DNA of 64,000 nt from contig JAQFVV010006199.1 of NCBI GenBank assembly GCA_028023455.1, forward strand, positions 1,612,001 to 1,676,000, given 5' to 3'. How positions within the stretch are numbered: the stretch's first letter is position 1; each line of letters opens with the position of its first letter. Of the stretch, positions 13,801-25,039 are shown piece by piece. The stretch is from Epiperipatus broadwayi (Eukaryota; Onychophora; Udeonychophora; Euonychophora; Peripatidae). The notes under the pieces were generated by a model, which was given only the letters and a program-made list of their open reading frames with translations, was not told the DNA's origin and made no database searches. Made by a program: the position numbers and the translations under genes.

Positions 13801-13990
13801 CCATAACAAAGCATGTGAAGGCATAAGAATTAAGTTCATTTTATAATTTTTTATGAATCTTGGCTAGGAGAATGTTTCAATCTTGGTTTCTTTAGAAAAC
13901 ATAACTACTGGTATTAACTATTTAAGTATTTAAATTTTTGATTTTGAATTATGGTGATAATGCATACTTTTAAGTAAAATATGTGCCATT
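10900..13990. other. A+T-rich DNA; one less A+T-rich unidentified patch at 11770-12060
   Basis: Mostly T- and A-runs. The patch 11770-12060 is richer in G+C (CCACATGACCTCTATGAG, CCAATATTGGCTGGAAATGG) and may be an old repeat that I do not recognise. At 12181-12219 GATCTATGGATCTTGA occurs twice, 22 bp apart. Confidence 0.5.
12175..12262 (-). repeat. Possible decayed tRNA-derived SINE
   Basis: On the minus strand TTAGTATAGTGGTAGAATAA resembles a tRNA D-arm with a box A. About 25 bases on, CACTCAAGATCC could be a degenerate box B. There is no A tail or target-site duplication, so this is weak. Confidence 0.3.
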
Positions 13991-13999
13991 CTGATATTA

Positions 14000-15250
14000 T
14001 TAAGTTTAGACTTTCATGATCTACCAAAAATTGGATATCAGCACTGTGTTGTGGTCCACATGTATTTTTTTTTCTATCTGATTAATCATTGTATTTTATA
14101 GAATGAATCAGGAAACATAATAGCTCAGGACAAGTAATCATTAATACATTAAAAATTTTAGCATGGATAATTTGACATAATCATAGTGATATGAGTTTCT
14201 TTTTTATTATTATTATTGTTTTAGTAAAATGTCAATTAATCTTTGAAACAAAGCTACATCTAGATAAGTACTTATGAGGTTAATTATGGGGATATAATCT
14301 TTATCTGATGTTAGCTGCCACATATTTGATTAAGATGATTGAACATAAGATGTATTTTTTTCTTTTGGATATTTATATTTTCCATAAATGAGTGCCTAAT
14401 ATATTTTCTTTTAATATTTGCAAGATAAAGCTTTTGTACCTCTCATTAGATTTTCTCAATTATTAAATCTATGTAAATATCAAAAAGAAAAGCTGCAAAT
14501 GGGGATCTCTGTGATATATCTAATCTGTTGTCAAAAATTAAAATTCCATATAATTTTTACAAGTATTTTCTTATTAGACATATGTTCTAGAAAATGATGG
14601 TAGAGTGTAAATTAACCCAACAGATAAGGTCTGTTGATTAGGTGAATATTGTTTTTATTAAGTAATAATCTGTCATTTTAATTTATTTATATAAATTGTT
14701 GTTTTTTAGGCACTGATAAATAAATACTATACTTTTTTTTATCAACATTGTAATCTGCTGATAGCTCTAAATATATTAATTAGTATAACTTTTTAAAAAA
14801 GATTTAATCAATATTTTGGAATCATTATTCTCTATGGAAATAGATCTTAAGTCTTCTAATGTGGGTGATGTTGGGATGTTTTTTGTAATATTCCATTTCA
14901 TTAATTAATTATATATTGACTTCTTAAAGGCCAACACAAATTAAACATCTCTTATAACATATATTAATCTTCTAAGCTCAATATTAAAGTTTATTTTTTC
15001 TAAAATAAGTACTATTCAAATTATCTTTTGATTTTGCATTTGGAGAAGATATTTTTTTAAAAAGAGATTCAGCACTGAAGTAATTGTTAATCTTCTAGAA
15101 AGCCATGCTTTGATGTAATTCATTAAATTAATAACATCTACAAGAATTATAGTTGAATATCTGGAAAAGAAACTTTTTGTGGAGATCTAAGCATGAGATA
15201 ACTTGTTAGTTTCTGCCTAATTTGTTTATAAATCAATAAAAAATATTTAT
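14000..15250 (-). pseudogene. Decayed LINE reverse transcriptase
   Basis: The clearest block is at about 14465-14525, reading on the minus strand ISQRSPFAAFLFDIYID. This fits the RT motif PQGSPLSPLLFNIYIND. Further upstream on that strand (14760-14880) LEDLRSISI may be the DFRPISL block, followed by a weak SKILIKSF. Numerous stops break the frame. The SPL...LFNIYIND form suggests a jockey/CR1/L1-like LINE rather than the RTE-type copies elsewhere. The limits are approximate. Confidence 0.6.
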
Positions 15251-15417
15251 TTATAAATAAATTATTTATTTTATTGAGCAGTTTTCAGATAATTAAAATT
15301 AGCAAAATAGTAGGTTGTTTTGGAAATGTAAGTTTTATATGCAATTGAAATTATCATTATTAGTATTACTTTTAATATTTAAATACAAGTATAGTATACA
15401 TACTTAAGCTAGATGTA

Positions 15418-15697
15418 ATTAAAGGGGATTTGAACCCAGACTTTCAAGCTTCATTCAGTCATATACTTAATCTTATACAACCAATACGTGTGACCACATA
15501 CATGTGAAAAAGATAAATGAGCTTCAATATATGTATTTTGTACTGAACCAACTAATGAGTGCTGGTTTAGCACGAAATACATATATTGGAGATTATTTAT
15601 CTTTTTCACATGTATGTAGTCATGTGTATCAGTTGTATAAAATAGAGTGGATGACTAAATGGAACTTATATGTCTGGGTTCAAATCCTCTCTATTAA
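15418..15697. mobile_element. Fold-back element, copy 1 (arms about 130 bp)
   Basis: Left arm 15424-15552 and right arm 15561-15690 are inverted complements for nearly their whole length, leaving a loop of only about 8 bp. The outer ends read GGGGATTTGAACCCAGAC and GTCTGGGTTCAAATCC. The arms share CATACATGTGAAAAAGATAAAT and ATATATGTATTTnGT. A second copy lies at 20556-20888. The terminal GGGTTCAAATCC matches a pol III box B, so a tRNA-related origin is possible. No target-site duplication was found. The 71-codon frame inside is a by-product. Confidence 0.9.
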
Positions 15698-15699
15698 TA

Positions 15700-16640
15700 T
15701 TATTTTAAAAAATAAATAATTTACATCCTTTTTACTCAAGTAGAATGTAAAAAAAAATGAAATATTTGGTAGCTTAATTAACAAAAAATAGCTGATTTAT
15801 TTATTTCTCTGAAAAATTGTTTTTGTTTTTTTTTTTTATACGAATAAATATTTACTTTTCTAGCTTGTAATTTTATACAGTTAAGTATAGAGAATCATCA
15901 AATGGTAGCCTAGGTTCAAAATCCATGAATTCTTAGCATATTTTGTAAAAAAAAAAAAATAGTCTTCTGTTAACCAAAATATGGTTTTTAAATTATTTAC
16001 AGAGAAAATTCTAATGATATACTCTATATATATTATTACTGTTCATATGTAAAATCTATTTATCAATATAACACGTGAACCGTGTTGTAAGTTTATTAAC
16101 CTTTACTTTTGATCTTGAAACCGTGAGATTACCAGTGTTTTTCCTCCCAAAATCCTAATTCCTAATTGTATAATTTATTGTTTGCATATTTAATATTTTT
16201 CACATATGGAAATATTCACTGATGTAAGAGCTTCATTAATTCATGGTGTATTTGATATTAAATAAATTGTATTAAGAGGATCGCCAACAATGATAAATAA
16301 TGCGATCTCATTCAAGTAATGAAAGATTTGAAAGATGTTTTTTTTTTCATTTTCGTTACCATACCATGTACTTTAGCTTTATTTTTTATATTTAATTAAT
16401 AAAAAAAAAATATTATGATTACAAGTTTATGCATTCAAATAAATACAATAAAATAAGGTGGAATAATATGTACACATCTGTGTCTGTATGTGTAAACATT
16501 TTTTTACATTTAACATAGGTTAATTATTCTTAAAAAGAAAATGAATTGTTTTAACAGTTTAATATATATATATATATATTTAGTTTTTATCTTTAGTTCT
16601 ATTTTTTTTTTGTAATATTTCCAAGTTCTGAAATATCATT
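15700..16640. other. A+T-rich DNA, no gene recognised
   Basis: Homopolymer runs and one short (TA)n run near 16563-16580. I see no supported feature. Confidence 0.55.
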
Positions 16641-17085
16641 TGCAAAAATAATCTCATCTTGTGTAAAATGTAGATGAAATAGTGATCATGTGATGTTTGG
16701 TGGTTTAAAATCTAGATGACTTAAATATTCTCTACCTACTTTTATTCCCTTAGCTTCACATTTTCATCACAAAATACTTTTTGTAAAATTGCTGTAAAAA
16801 ATTTGGAGATATGGACACTTTTTCCAATGTTGATCTTCATAATATCATTATGTATCTAATCACTGCTGTTACATTTTGATAATTATTTTATAGAATATGA
16901 CAAAATTATTGATATATATTTTGATGATCCAAAACTTTAATCACCATAGAAATCCTTATAGAATCAAATGTTTTTTCATAATCTACAATTCCAAAGCATA
17001 ATGACACCTCATTTTTATTATTTTTTCTATATCCACTATAATAAAACTAATTACTTTTAAATCAAATTGTTCTTTGGTTGATTAA
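16640..17085 (-). pseudogene. Decayed RTE-type LINE, reverse transcriptase part
   Basis: On the minus strand the sequence reads NQPKEQ (family: NQPREQAGFR) near 17075, then KMRCHYALEL and DYEKTFDSI (family: DYEKAFDSV) at about 16957-16985, and KFFTAIL (family: KLFTAVLE) near 16790. GIKVGREYLSHLDF follows in mixed frames to about 16680. It is the same RTE type as the plus-strand copy at 2440-5110. It stops about 20 bp from the hAT element at 17106, so the hAT probably inserted into or beside it, but I could not find the continuation beyond 19468. Confidence 0.8.
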
Positions 17086-17577
17086 AAAAGTTCTATATGC
17101 TATAAACAAAGCATGTCAAACTCACTGCCTGCATGCAACCCACAATGAATTTTTCTGTGGGCCAGTCAATATAATAGTAGGTAAGAAGTGTTTTAATAAA
17201 AAATTTGTAATATCCTGTTATACATAATTATTAATAACAAACTACAATGTTCAACTATGTCTGATTACTATAATTGTGTTATTATCCATTTCTCTTATGC
17301 GTAAGCATACCATTTCCCCCCACTAATACTAACAGTGAATATTTTAGTAGCCATTTGCATACCTACTATCACATCCCAGTATCATGTCATTAGTTTTGTA
17401 CCAACTTCTTTGATGTGTGTAACAGGAAATTTTTTTTCAGAGAACAAGAAAAATAGGTTTATTTATATTAGACTTATTAATTTGTGCAGTTATTCAGTAT
17501 CTGTAGGTTAATGTTCAAGAAAAAATATTATTTTTTGTTAAAATGTTTAATTATTTTATGATAACAATTACTCATTT

Positions 17578-17696
17578 ATTTCAGTCTTTTTTTTTTTATA
17601 TGTCAAATTCTAGTTTGGGAAGCGAACCTGGGCCAGCTGCTTGGAAGACAGCTATGCTAACCACTAGGCCACCAATGCTTGCCATTTCAGTCTTTT
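17578..17696 (-). mobile_element. SINE copy 2, nested in the hAT, with 13-bp target-site duplication
   Basis: The body (17591-17683) has a T-run on its left, the complement of its A tail. On the minus strand it reads a tRNA-like head: GCATTGGTGGCCTAGTGGTTAGC, anticodon-loop TCTTCCAA (TCC, glycine), and box B-like GGTTCGCTTCCC. Perfect repeats ATTTCAGTCTTTT flank it at 17578-17590 and 17684-17696. This copy keeps the glycine anticodon best and so points to tRNA-Gly(TCC) as the source. Sitting inside the hAT, it inserted after that element. Confidence 0.92.
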
Positions 17697-17939
17697 GTAT
17701 TCAGCATGACTCTATTGAAATTAATTGATAGTAAAAATAAACAAAATATTGCTGATGAAATTTTCATGAAAAGTGGGAATTGAAGTATTTTTGTTGTGAA
17801 ATATAAAAAAAACTGCTTAATATTTAATACTGCTATTAGTGTATCATACAACACTAATCATCAATATGACCAACATAAATCAAATAAGATAATTAAGAGG
17901 GATTACTGAAACAAGAAAGGTTGAACACTCAAAACCTTT

Positions 17940-19330
17940 TACTGAAGTGATCTCATCAAGAATTGTTTAATTAAAGCTGCAGAAAATGTTTACCCCAGAA
18001 ATGAGAAGGCTTTTCAAACAGTTTCCTTGTGTCAAAATTCAGCTGAAGAAAGAGTTTCTTATTTGGCTGACAATTAAAGTATTCAGATGAAGGCAAAATC
18101 ATCTAATTTTGAAACTTTTTCTATTGCCTATGATGAGAATATGGACATTGGGGATGTAGCTCAATTTGCTATGTTTATTTCTGCTTATGACATGGATTTC
18201 TACATGTTGTGTTTTTGAACTTTTACAAAAATACAATCTATTTCTGCAGCTATAGATGGAGTGCCTTCAACGATAAGAAAAAAAACAATGGTTTCATGGC
18301 ATTACCAGAAAAAAAAAAAAAGAAATTTATTACAGGTTCAAAATTCATCATACACATTGCATTGTACATTAAAAAGTATTATGCACACAAATGTAATAAA
18401 CATGGAAAGTGTGTGTTGGAATCTATCAAAAAAATCATAAATTTCATAACATGTTAAAACTTAAATCAGTGACAGTTCTCTTGAATATTCTGATTTGTCC
18501 TACTATACTGAGGTACATTGGCTATTCTGCTCTAAATGTTCTTAAACAATTCTGGAACTTGAAAGAAAAAATATGTTGGGTTTTAATAACTAAAAATTAA
18601 GACACAAGCCTGTTTTTTTGACAGAGTATGATTGCAAGATTTATCCTTCACAATTGATATAACAAATCACTTTTATGATTTAAATTTAAAACTGCAAGGG
18701 AAAAGATCAGATCATTATGAATATGTGTAACCAAGATAAAGCATTCAAATATTAGCTAGTTCTTTGGAAATGCAGTTGAAAAATATTTTACACATTTTCT
18801 GACATGCAACATGAACAAATTAAGTTTAGATGAAACTGCATCATATCAAAAATATGCAGAAAAAATTTAAACCTAAGAACATAATTTGAAACAAGGTTTG
18901 CAGATTTTACATTTTTGGAAGGTAAGTTTTCTTTTGTTTTTTTCAATTTTTTAAATAAATATAGAATCAGTATCTAATTAAATGCAAATGGAGGTAATTG
19001 AGATTCAGTGTGATTCAGATTTGAAGGCAAAATTCAGTGAAGTTGACATGCCTAGATTTTATAAATATTTACCTGCCATGTTTGAAAATGCTTTAAAATT
19101 TACATATGAAATTATTTTCATGTTTGGAAATACTTATTAGTGTGAGCAGTTATTTACAATTGTGAAAGGAAATAAGTCTCCTATCAGATCCAGAATTACT
19201 GATGTTCATCTTGGGATTAGTTTTGAAAATAATCACTGTGAACAAGATTCCCCCCAAAGTAGGAAAGATAGTAGCAAAAAAGAGATGCCAAGTGTCAATA
19301 AGAAAACATTAATTTTGTTGTTGTTCTTTT
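17940..19330 (+). pseudogene. hAT transposase pseudogene
   Basis: The catalytic domain starts near 17970 with KAAENVYPRNEKAFQTVSLC, then SSNFETFSIAYDENMDIGDV (family: xDESxDIxDxAQL), so the first catalytic Asp is retained in the altered form YDENMD. Then come IDGVPSTIRKNNGFMALPE near 18250 and HIALYIKKYYAHK near 18352 (family: HCIIHQQALCAK; the His/Cys pattern is decayed). ITNHFYDLNLKLQGK lies near 18657. The C-terminal dimerisation region at 18979-19320 reads QMEVIEIQCDSDLKAKFSEV, then FYKYLPAMF, FGNTY-stop-CEQLF and NKSPIRSRITDVHL. Several frameshifts and stops make it non-functional. It belongs to the animal ZBED5/GTF2IRD2-like group. Confidence 0.88.
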
Positions 19331-19469
19331 TTTTTTAGATACTATACTTTGTGAAATAAACTTACATTTATATGAAAATTGAAAGTTTTGTTTTTTGCAG
19401 CCCACATAAACTTAACTCTTATTTATTTGGCTTGTGTTAGCCTTTGAATTTGTCATGTGTGCTATACAC

Positions 19470-20550
19470 AATCAATTTAATTTTTATTTACATATTAAGC
19501 TTGTTAATGTAATTCAATAAATTATGAAATGTATATAAAAGTATATTGGAGTTAAATACCAGAAATATCATTAAACATTAAATTTTTCAGTCTGTGTAAT
19601 GTGTAACTTTATAAAACATAAGCAGTTTTGATAAATTTTAATGGTAGGTGATGTAATATATATATAACTTGGTAAAACAGCATTAAATAGCCAACTGCAA
19701 TACAAAGGCTTATTCAACAGCTTTTCATAGAACATTAAATATCAAGATAGCACTTATCAGGCGTGCTAGATGATAAAAATTTGAGCAGGTTTTCATTGTG
19801 CAATATTCCATCCTTGTTTCATTTTTTACACTAAGAGAATAACTAAATACCAGATTAATATGCTCAGATTCGAATGCAGGTTGTAAGCATGTCAGGTAAA
19901 TGCCTCAAAAACTTGTGCATGCATGAATATTATTATGTTTAACCATAATTTTTTATTAAAAAGGATATTTAAAAATTTATTCCATTTTTTTTTTTTTGGG
20001 GGGGGGGATTTTTCTTTTTAATCACGGTTTTCCTACTCTCTTTTGATTGTTGAAATAACTGAAAAACTCTTAATTAATTTTATCAACAACAGTTAGAAAT
20101 GATTGGTTGTCTGAACTCATTAAGATGGATCAGAGAATCTTGGGAAAATTTTTGTACTGCTTTCTTCCAGTAGTGAAAAAAATGTTGACATTAGATAAGT
20201 CTAGAAAAATACTTGTGGACAAAATATTTTTCGTAAAGAAACAATAATTTAGATTTGAGTAAATAAAATACTTTCGGATAACTAAGCTATTTTAAGTTAC
20301 AAATACTTATAATTAATTATCGTATCTTGAAATTTAATATTTACTTAATAAATAAATTCTTTCTGTCTGTTTTTTTTATTTAAAACATATAGTATAAATA
20401 AATTGATTACCATATTTCTGCCATTTGATTTCTAAGCTTTGCATGGATGCTGAAAAAAAATAATAGTAGTCTGCTTGTTTTACAATTTACTTTTTTAAAA
20501 TATAATATTTGAAATACAAGCATAATTTATGTACTTTGAGTTTAAATGTA
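19470..20550. other. A+T-rich DNA, no gene recognised
   Basis: It contains a T13G10 homopolymer junction (G run 19998-20007). The patch 19740-19920 is slightly richer in G+C but matches nothing I know. Confidence 0.5.
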
Positions 20551-20555
20551 ATTGT

Positions 20556-20888
20556 AGGAAATTTGAACACAGACTTTCAAACTTCTTTCAGCTATCCACA
20601 CTTTCTCATACAGTCGATACACATTACTACACACATGTGAAAAAGATAAGTGATCAGCACTCATCAGTTGGTCTAAATCATCATCTCCTACACATTATAT
20701 ATATGCACTGATTATATTAAGTATGTGGGAATAATGATCTGGACAAACTGATGATTGTAGGTTTAGCCTGAAATACGTATATTAGAGATCATTTATCTTT
20801 TTCACATGTGTTTGGTCATGTGTATCGGTTGTATTAGATAGAGTGGATAGATGAACGGAGTTTAAAAGTACATGTTCAAATCTTCTAG
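20556..20888. mobile_element. Fold-back element, copy 2 (arms about 100 bp, loop about 130 bp)
   Basis: Left arm 20556-20654 (AAATTTGAACACAGACTTTC through ACATGTGAAAAAGATAAGTG) pairs with right arm 20790-20888 (CATTTATCTTTTTCACATGT through TACATGTTCAAATCTTCT). The arms match those at 15424-15690. The left arm lacks the TCCAATATATGTATTT block of copy 1, but the following AGCACTCATCAGTTGGT is present. The loop contains sequence absent from copy 1. The two copies show a dispersed family, not a chance palindrome. Confidence 0.88.
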
Positions 20889-20889
20889 A

Positions 20890-22600
20890 ATTTTTTAAGG
20901 TATATATATATATTGCATAGATATTTTTAACATATACATACATATATATGATAATTTAGTTTAAAAATTAAGCATATCGAAACATCAACAAATATGAAAA
21001 AGAAGATATAGTATATATTGAGAGGACATTTACATATATATGTATTGTATTCAAATCTATAGTGTGTATATGAGAATGTATTTATTTGATCATTTGCTCC
21101 TTTTTCCCCTTTTAAAAAATATATATATTCTTTTTCCTTTTCTTGAGATGAAAATTAATGAAAGTGATAATGGAATGTGAAAGATACCTTGCTTGCTTGA
21201 TTTTAAGTTCATAAATTTCAGGCAAACTTGCAGCAACTTTATGTTCATGCGATATTTTTGTAATTGCAGTGATATCACTTGTAGTTTAAATTTTAAAAAA
21301 TATTTAAAAAAATAGCCCAAAGTTAAAAATGATAGCAATTGTGACAAACCTAAAATTCATAAAGTGTTTATTTTTAGTTGGTACCAGTTTCTGAAATTAT
21401 ACCACTCTGTATTACTTACCATAGCCATTTATTTGCAATAAATGGATCCTTTGCTAAAATTATTATATAGACATAATCTTTCTGATGTAATATATTATTA
21501 TCTACTGGAACACAGATTTTGTTTATATCCTTCTCTTAGAATTTTAATGTTTTTGTCAGTTTGCATTAATTTTTTACCATATACCATGATTTTAATTTTA
21601 GCAATTTCAACACCTTAAGTAATTGCATAGAATAATTTTTTTTTATTTTTACTATTGTAAAAATTGACAATTTATTCTTATTGAATACTTGGCCAACCTC
21701 AGCATGTGATTTATTTATTTTTTTTCAAAATTAAATCAATTATCTTCATTTTATCATTTAAAGAAAGGGCCTTATGATTTTTTTTTAGGCTTGTATGAAT
21801 TGCTGTCATACTTAATTTTTTCCTTTGGTCAGAGCAGGAATTCATTAACATTCATGCAAATGCTGGGGAGATCACAAAAATGGATGAGAAAAGAAAATAG
21901 CTGCTATTATACTGTTAAGTATTATATACATGAAATTTATAATTTTTTAATATTTGATTACTATTTTTAATTTGTAGATTATTGAATTAAAATAGGTTTT
22001 GAAATGATAAGTACCATGATCAAACTGTCTTTTAAATTTAAATATCACATAGTTTAATTTTATCATTGATGATTTAATGAAACGGTTGTTAATATTGTCA
22101 ATGTATTTTTTTTATATCAATTTACATTTTCATAAATTTTTACATAGTTCCAAATATTCTTTTTTTTAAAAATGTGGGATTTTAATATTTTTATATTCAG
22201 TCTACATTTCTATAAATTTTTATATTCCTCATTTTCTACATATTTTTTTAAATCTCACTATAAAATTTACAGTTAATTTGTTATATTTTTTGTTTTCTCC
22301 ATCTATATAACTAGTTTTAATAAAGTGTATTTTTATTGGTTTTATTCATGTAGGGTGATCTTTCTGAGAGTTAAGAATATATCCAATAATACTATTTTTC
22401 TTAACCATTTCTTAAAGCTTTACATTTATTATCTCCCAAATTGAAAATCACTTGAATCTATTTAAGCACATTACAATCTTGGAATACAAATTTTTTATTA
22501 GATAAAATATATTCTGATTGTATGACACCTTCATTTTGTATATGATTTTATTTCTATTAATCCTTAAACTTTTTTCAAAACAAAAATTCATAATGTAGAG
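20890..22600. other. A+T-rich DNA, no gene recognised
   Basis: Low-complexity sequence with (TA)n runs near 20901 and 21119. The 85-codon minus-strand frame near 21090-21347 is a Lys/Leu/Phe-rich chance frame. Confidence 0.55.
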
Positions 22601-22619
22601 TTGCCAGTTTTTTTATGTT

Positions 22620-24055
22620 AAATATCCACAAATGCATCCCCAGGCTTCAACAGATCCTCGCCTGGTACTCCAAAATATATCTGTTGAAATTTAGCAGTGA
22701 TAAATCAGCAGCCTGGCAACTTTCAACTGGTAAACAAATCCCTTCCACCTTCAATGCCAAGCCACACAACTTCCTTGGATTTCCCCTCATGCTGTCTCCT
22801 AGGGACATGAGAGTTCATGTCCAAACCACACTCTATCAAAGCATATCAACCACCCTCAATGCTATCACAGGCATCTACCTCTCCCTTTATGGGAAAGTCA
22901 CCCTCCTCAATCTTCTAGTGTTTCCTAAAATAGCATACTACCTCCCTATTGTTCTACCTACACATTCCTTTATATTCAAAATCAACTCCTTTTGCACCCG
23001 TTTTCTCTGGGGAAGAAAGGTGGTGGCCATTAGTCTAAAAAGAACTTGTTTTCCTAAAAACCTCAATGTGTTGGGCCTGCACTCCATCGACACTCTTCTG
23101 ATCCAGAAATCTCACAACATTATCCTCACACTCTTTAGTCACTTCCCTGCCAATATTGTGCATATTTTATTATCATACCCACTGACACTCCTCCCCCCAA
23201 TGGCAGGCCTAGGTCATGGACCTCACTCATTGCCAATATCCTACAAAAGGATGGCTTTGCTATACCATCCATCAACAGCAAACTAAAGTACTGGGAGGTT
23301 TTCAACCAGACTGCAGACTTCTCCATTGTGTCCCCTACCTTCCTCGGACTTACCAATGCCCAACTAATCTGCAAATTCAAAAGATGGTCCCTTGATGCAA
23401 AATTCCTTGATTTTCTCCTCAAAATAAATCTTCACTCCCTTTCCACAAATCAATTATCGGTGAACCATAGGGGTTTCACCAAGATCTCTCCCATATGCCA
23501 GCTCTGTAAAACTGACAATGAAACCATCCAGCACTTCCTACTTAAATGTCCTTTTCTGCTTGGCATAAGAAATGTCATCAACTCCTACCTTTCCTCACAC
23601 AGAAATACCATCTTCAACCTCCAAGAATCCATAGAAACAGGGGTTTTTGCAATCATTAGACTGTCAATTTTTCTAATCTATGCTCTCTGGTTGCTCCGAT
23701 GTGCCATCATCCTTGACCAGAGAGTACTTTCAGTAAATCAAAAACTCTTGGACTTAATTCGCACTCTCAAAACCCGAGACACCAAACTAGCTCCATCTCC
23801 ACTCCTCACAGACACTTGGGCAATCCTCCAACTCCCATCCTCTCAACCTCTGCCATAGGACTCAATCACAAAGACATGCTCTTCTAGCCAGCCTGAACTA
23901 CACACCAATTCCCCTCTCCACTTCCCATTTTCTTTCACATGTATCCTTCCCTCTTACCATTTTGTTCCTGAAATTTCATTTGTTTCACTGTATCTGTTTT
24001 TTTTCTTGATGAATAAACATCTCATCACTGAGAAAAAAAATATCCACAAATGCAT
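22620..24055 (+). mobile_element. 5'-truncated L1/Tx1-type LINE with 18-bp target-site duplications
   Basis: The insertion (22638-24037) is flanked by perfect 18-bp direct repeats AAATATCCACAAATGCAT at 22620-22637 and 24038-24055. It is much richer in G+C than its surroundings and ends in an A8 run. It carries the end of an RT protein, then about 180 bp of 3' untranslated sequence (CTGATGAATAAACATCTCATCACTGAG reads as a typical 3' end). Intact duplications, open frames and contrasting base composition make it the youngest sizeable insertion in the window. The 5' end starts inside the RT region, the usual result of incomplete reverse transcription. Confidence 0.95.
22638..23858 (+). pseudogene. 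LINE reverse transcriptase C-terminal half, one frameshift
   Basis: The first frame runs to 23286. It holds the post-palm RT segment: KPHNFLGFPL (family: FKYLGIPL) near 22768, LSLYGKVTLLNLLVFPKIAY near 22880, FLWGRKVVAISLKRTCFPKN near 23006 and LGLHSID near 23071. The reading then shifts frame around 23190-23210, and the second frame stays open from there to the stop at 23858, joining directly in sense (GFAIPSINSKLKYWEVF). It carries the zinc-binding tail C-x2-C-x9-H-x4-C (CQLCKTDNETIQHFLLKC, starting near 23498). One frameshift is the only lesion seen. The missing 5' part makes the copy inactive. The overall pattern fits L1/Tx1-like LINEs. Confidence 0.85.
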
Positions 24056-24059
24056 GTCT

Positions 24060-24590
24060 CCACTTTGGATTTATTATCCATATTTCTTCATAGTGCTTTT
24101 ATCTCTTAAATAATTTCTAATTTTAATGTATTAAAATTTTTCACAACAATTTTAAAATATTGTTTGCTGTTTTAAAGTGTAGTATATATTTATTATATAA
24201 AAAAGTCTTTTTATTTATAAAACAAAATGAATATTATTGATAAAGTTGTTGGTATCTATTGTTGTATGTTTTTTTAATAAATTGATAATAAATCTTAATA
24301 CTTCTATGTTATGATATATCATCAATCTTCATAATATTTTCCATCTATTTAATATTTAATAAATCTTACTCATATTGTTAATATTTTTATTCTATATAAT
24401 ATTAATGAAAATATATGCTGTTTTCACTTCATTTTATATATATTTTTTAATTATTTGAGAGTTATATTAGTGATTATTACTTTTTTATTATTAAACTGAA
24501 ATTATCATGATAGATTTAAAAAGTAACAAATTGAAAGTAGATGCATTGATTTTTATAAAAGTTTGAAGATATAATCTCTCCATATTCAAA
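24060..24590. other. A+T-rich DNA, no gene recognised
   Basis: Very T-rich sequence between the LINE and the mariner region. Nothing further can be supported. Confidence 0.5.
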
Positions 24591-24800
24591 TTTATCCTTG
24601 CAGCACATGCATTATGAATAAACTACTCTTTATGTCAATAAATATTTGAGTGGACAGTTTCCTATCTTTAAAGCTTTATTGATAATGCTGAAATTGGAGC
24701 ATGATTGTATTTAACGGTCAGATTTTAAATCAGTTTATTACTTGTAAAGGATTAAATTATAAATCTCAGGGCAGAGAAAGCATCTCATTTTTAAATATTG
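24590..24800 (+). repeat. Long repeat, copy 1 (left of the mariner)
   Basis: The sequence from GCAGCACATGCATTATGAATAAACTACTCT to AGAGAAAGCATCTCATTTTTAA is also found, diverged, at 25787-25975 in the same direction and at 25985-26218 in reverse. Shared landmarks are GATAATGCTG, TTATTACTTGTAAAGG and AATTATAAATCTCAG. With the reverse copy it brackets the mariner pseudogene like terminal inverted repeats, but at about 200 bp these are far longer than typical mariner ends. Confidence 0.8.
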
Positions 24801-25039
24801 GTGATATAACCACATTATTTTAGAAAGATGTAAATATTAAATATGAGATGATACTCCAAAACAACCAGAATCATTCTATGGAGAGCAAGTGCATGTAGTA
24901 CATGTTTCTGCACTGTATGCTCTTGTGGGAACTCCCTGCACCAGTTTTCCAAACACTATTGTTGAAAAAAGTCATGTTCAGGCAAAGTTAAATGTTTTTT
25001 GTTGAGTATCATTTATTTCTTGATTTTTGTTCTGGCTGA

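Larger units (their letters stand above)
17106..19459 (+). mobile_element. Decayed autonomous hAT transposon, ZBED5/GTF2IRD2-like
   Basis: Related ends in opposite orientation (GCATGTCAAACTC near 17111, GAATTTGTCATGTG near 19446) match the hAT consensus family CAGGGGTGTCAAACTC. Flanking TGCTATAA (17098-17105) and TGCTATAC (19460-19467) form an 8-bp target-site duplication with one change, the length expected for hAT. The interior encodes the remains of a transposase. About 2.35 kb is a plausible full length minus part of the N terminus. A SINE has inserted at 17578-17696. Confidence 0.85.

Noticed and set aside
15504-15719. 71-codon open frame in the fold-back element
   Set aside because: It spans the palindrome and its reading is determined by the inverted arms, so it is not a gene.
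23135-23422. 95-codon minus-strand open frame
   Set aside because: It lies antisense to the LINE reverse transcriptase, whose plus-strand reading is clearly the real one.
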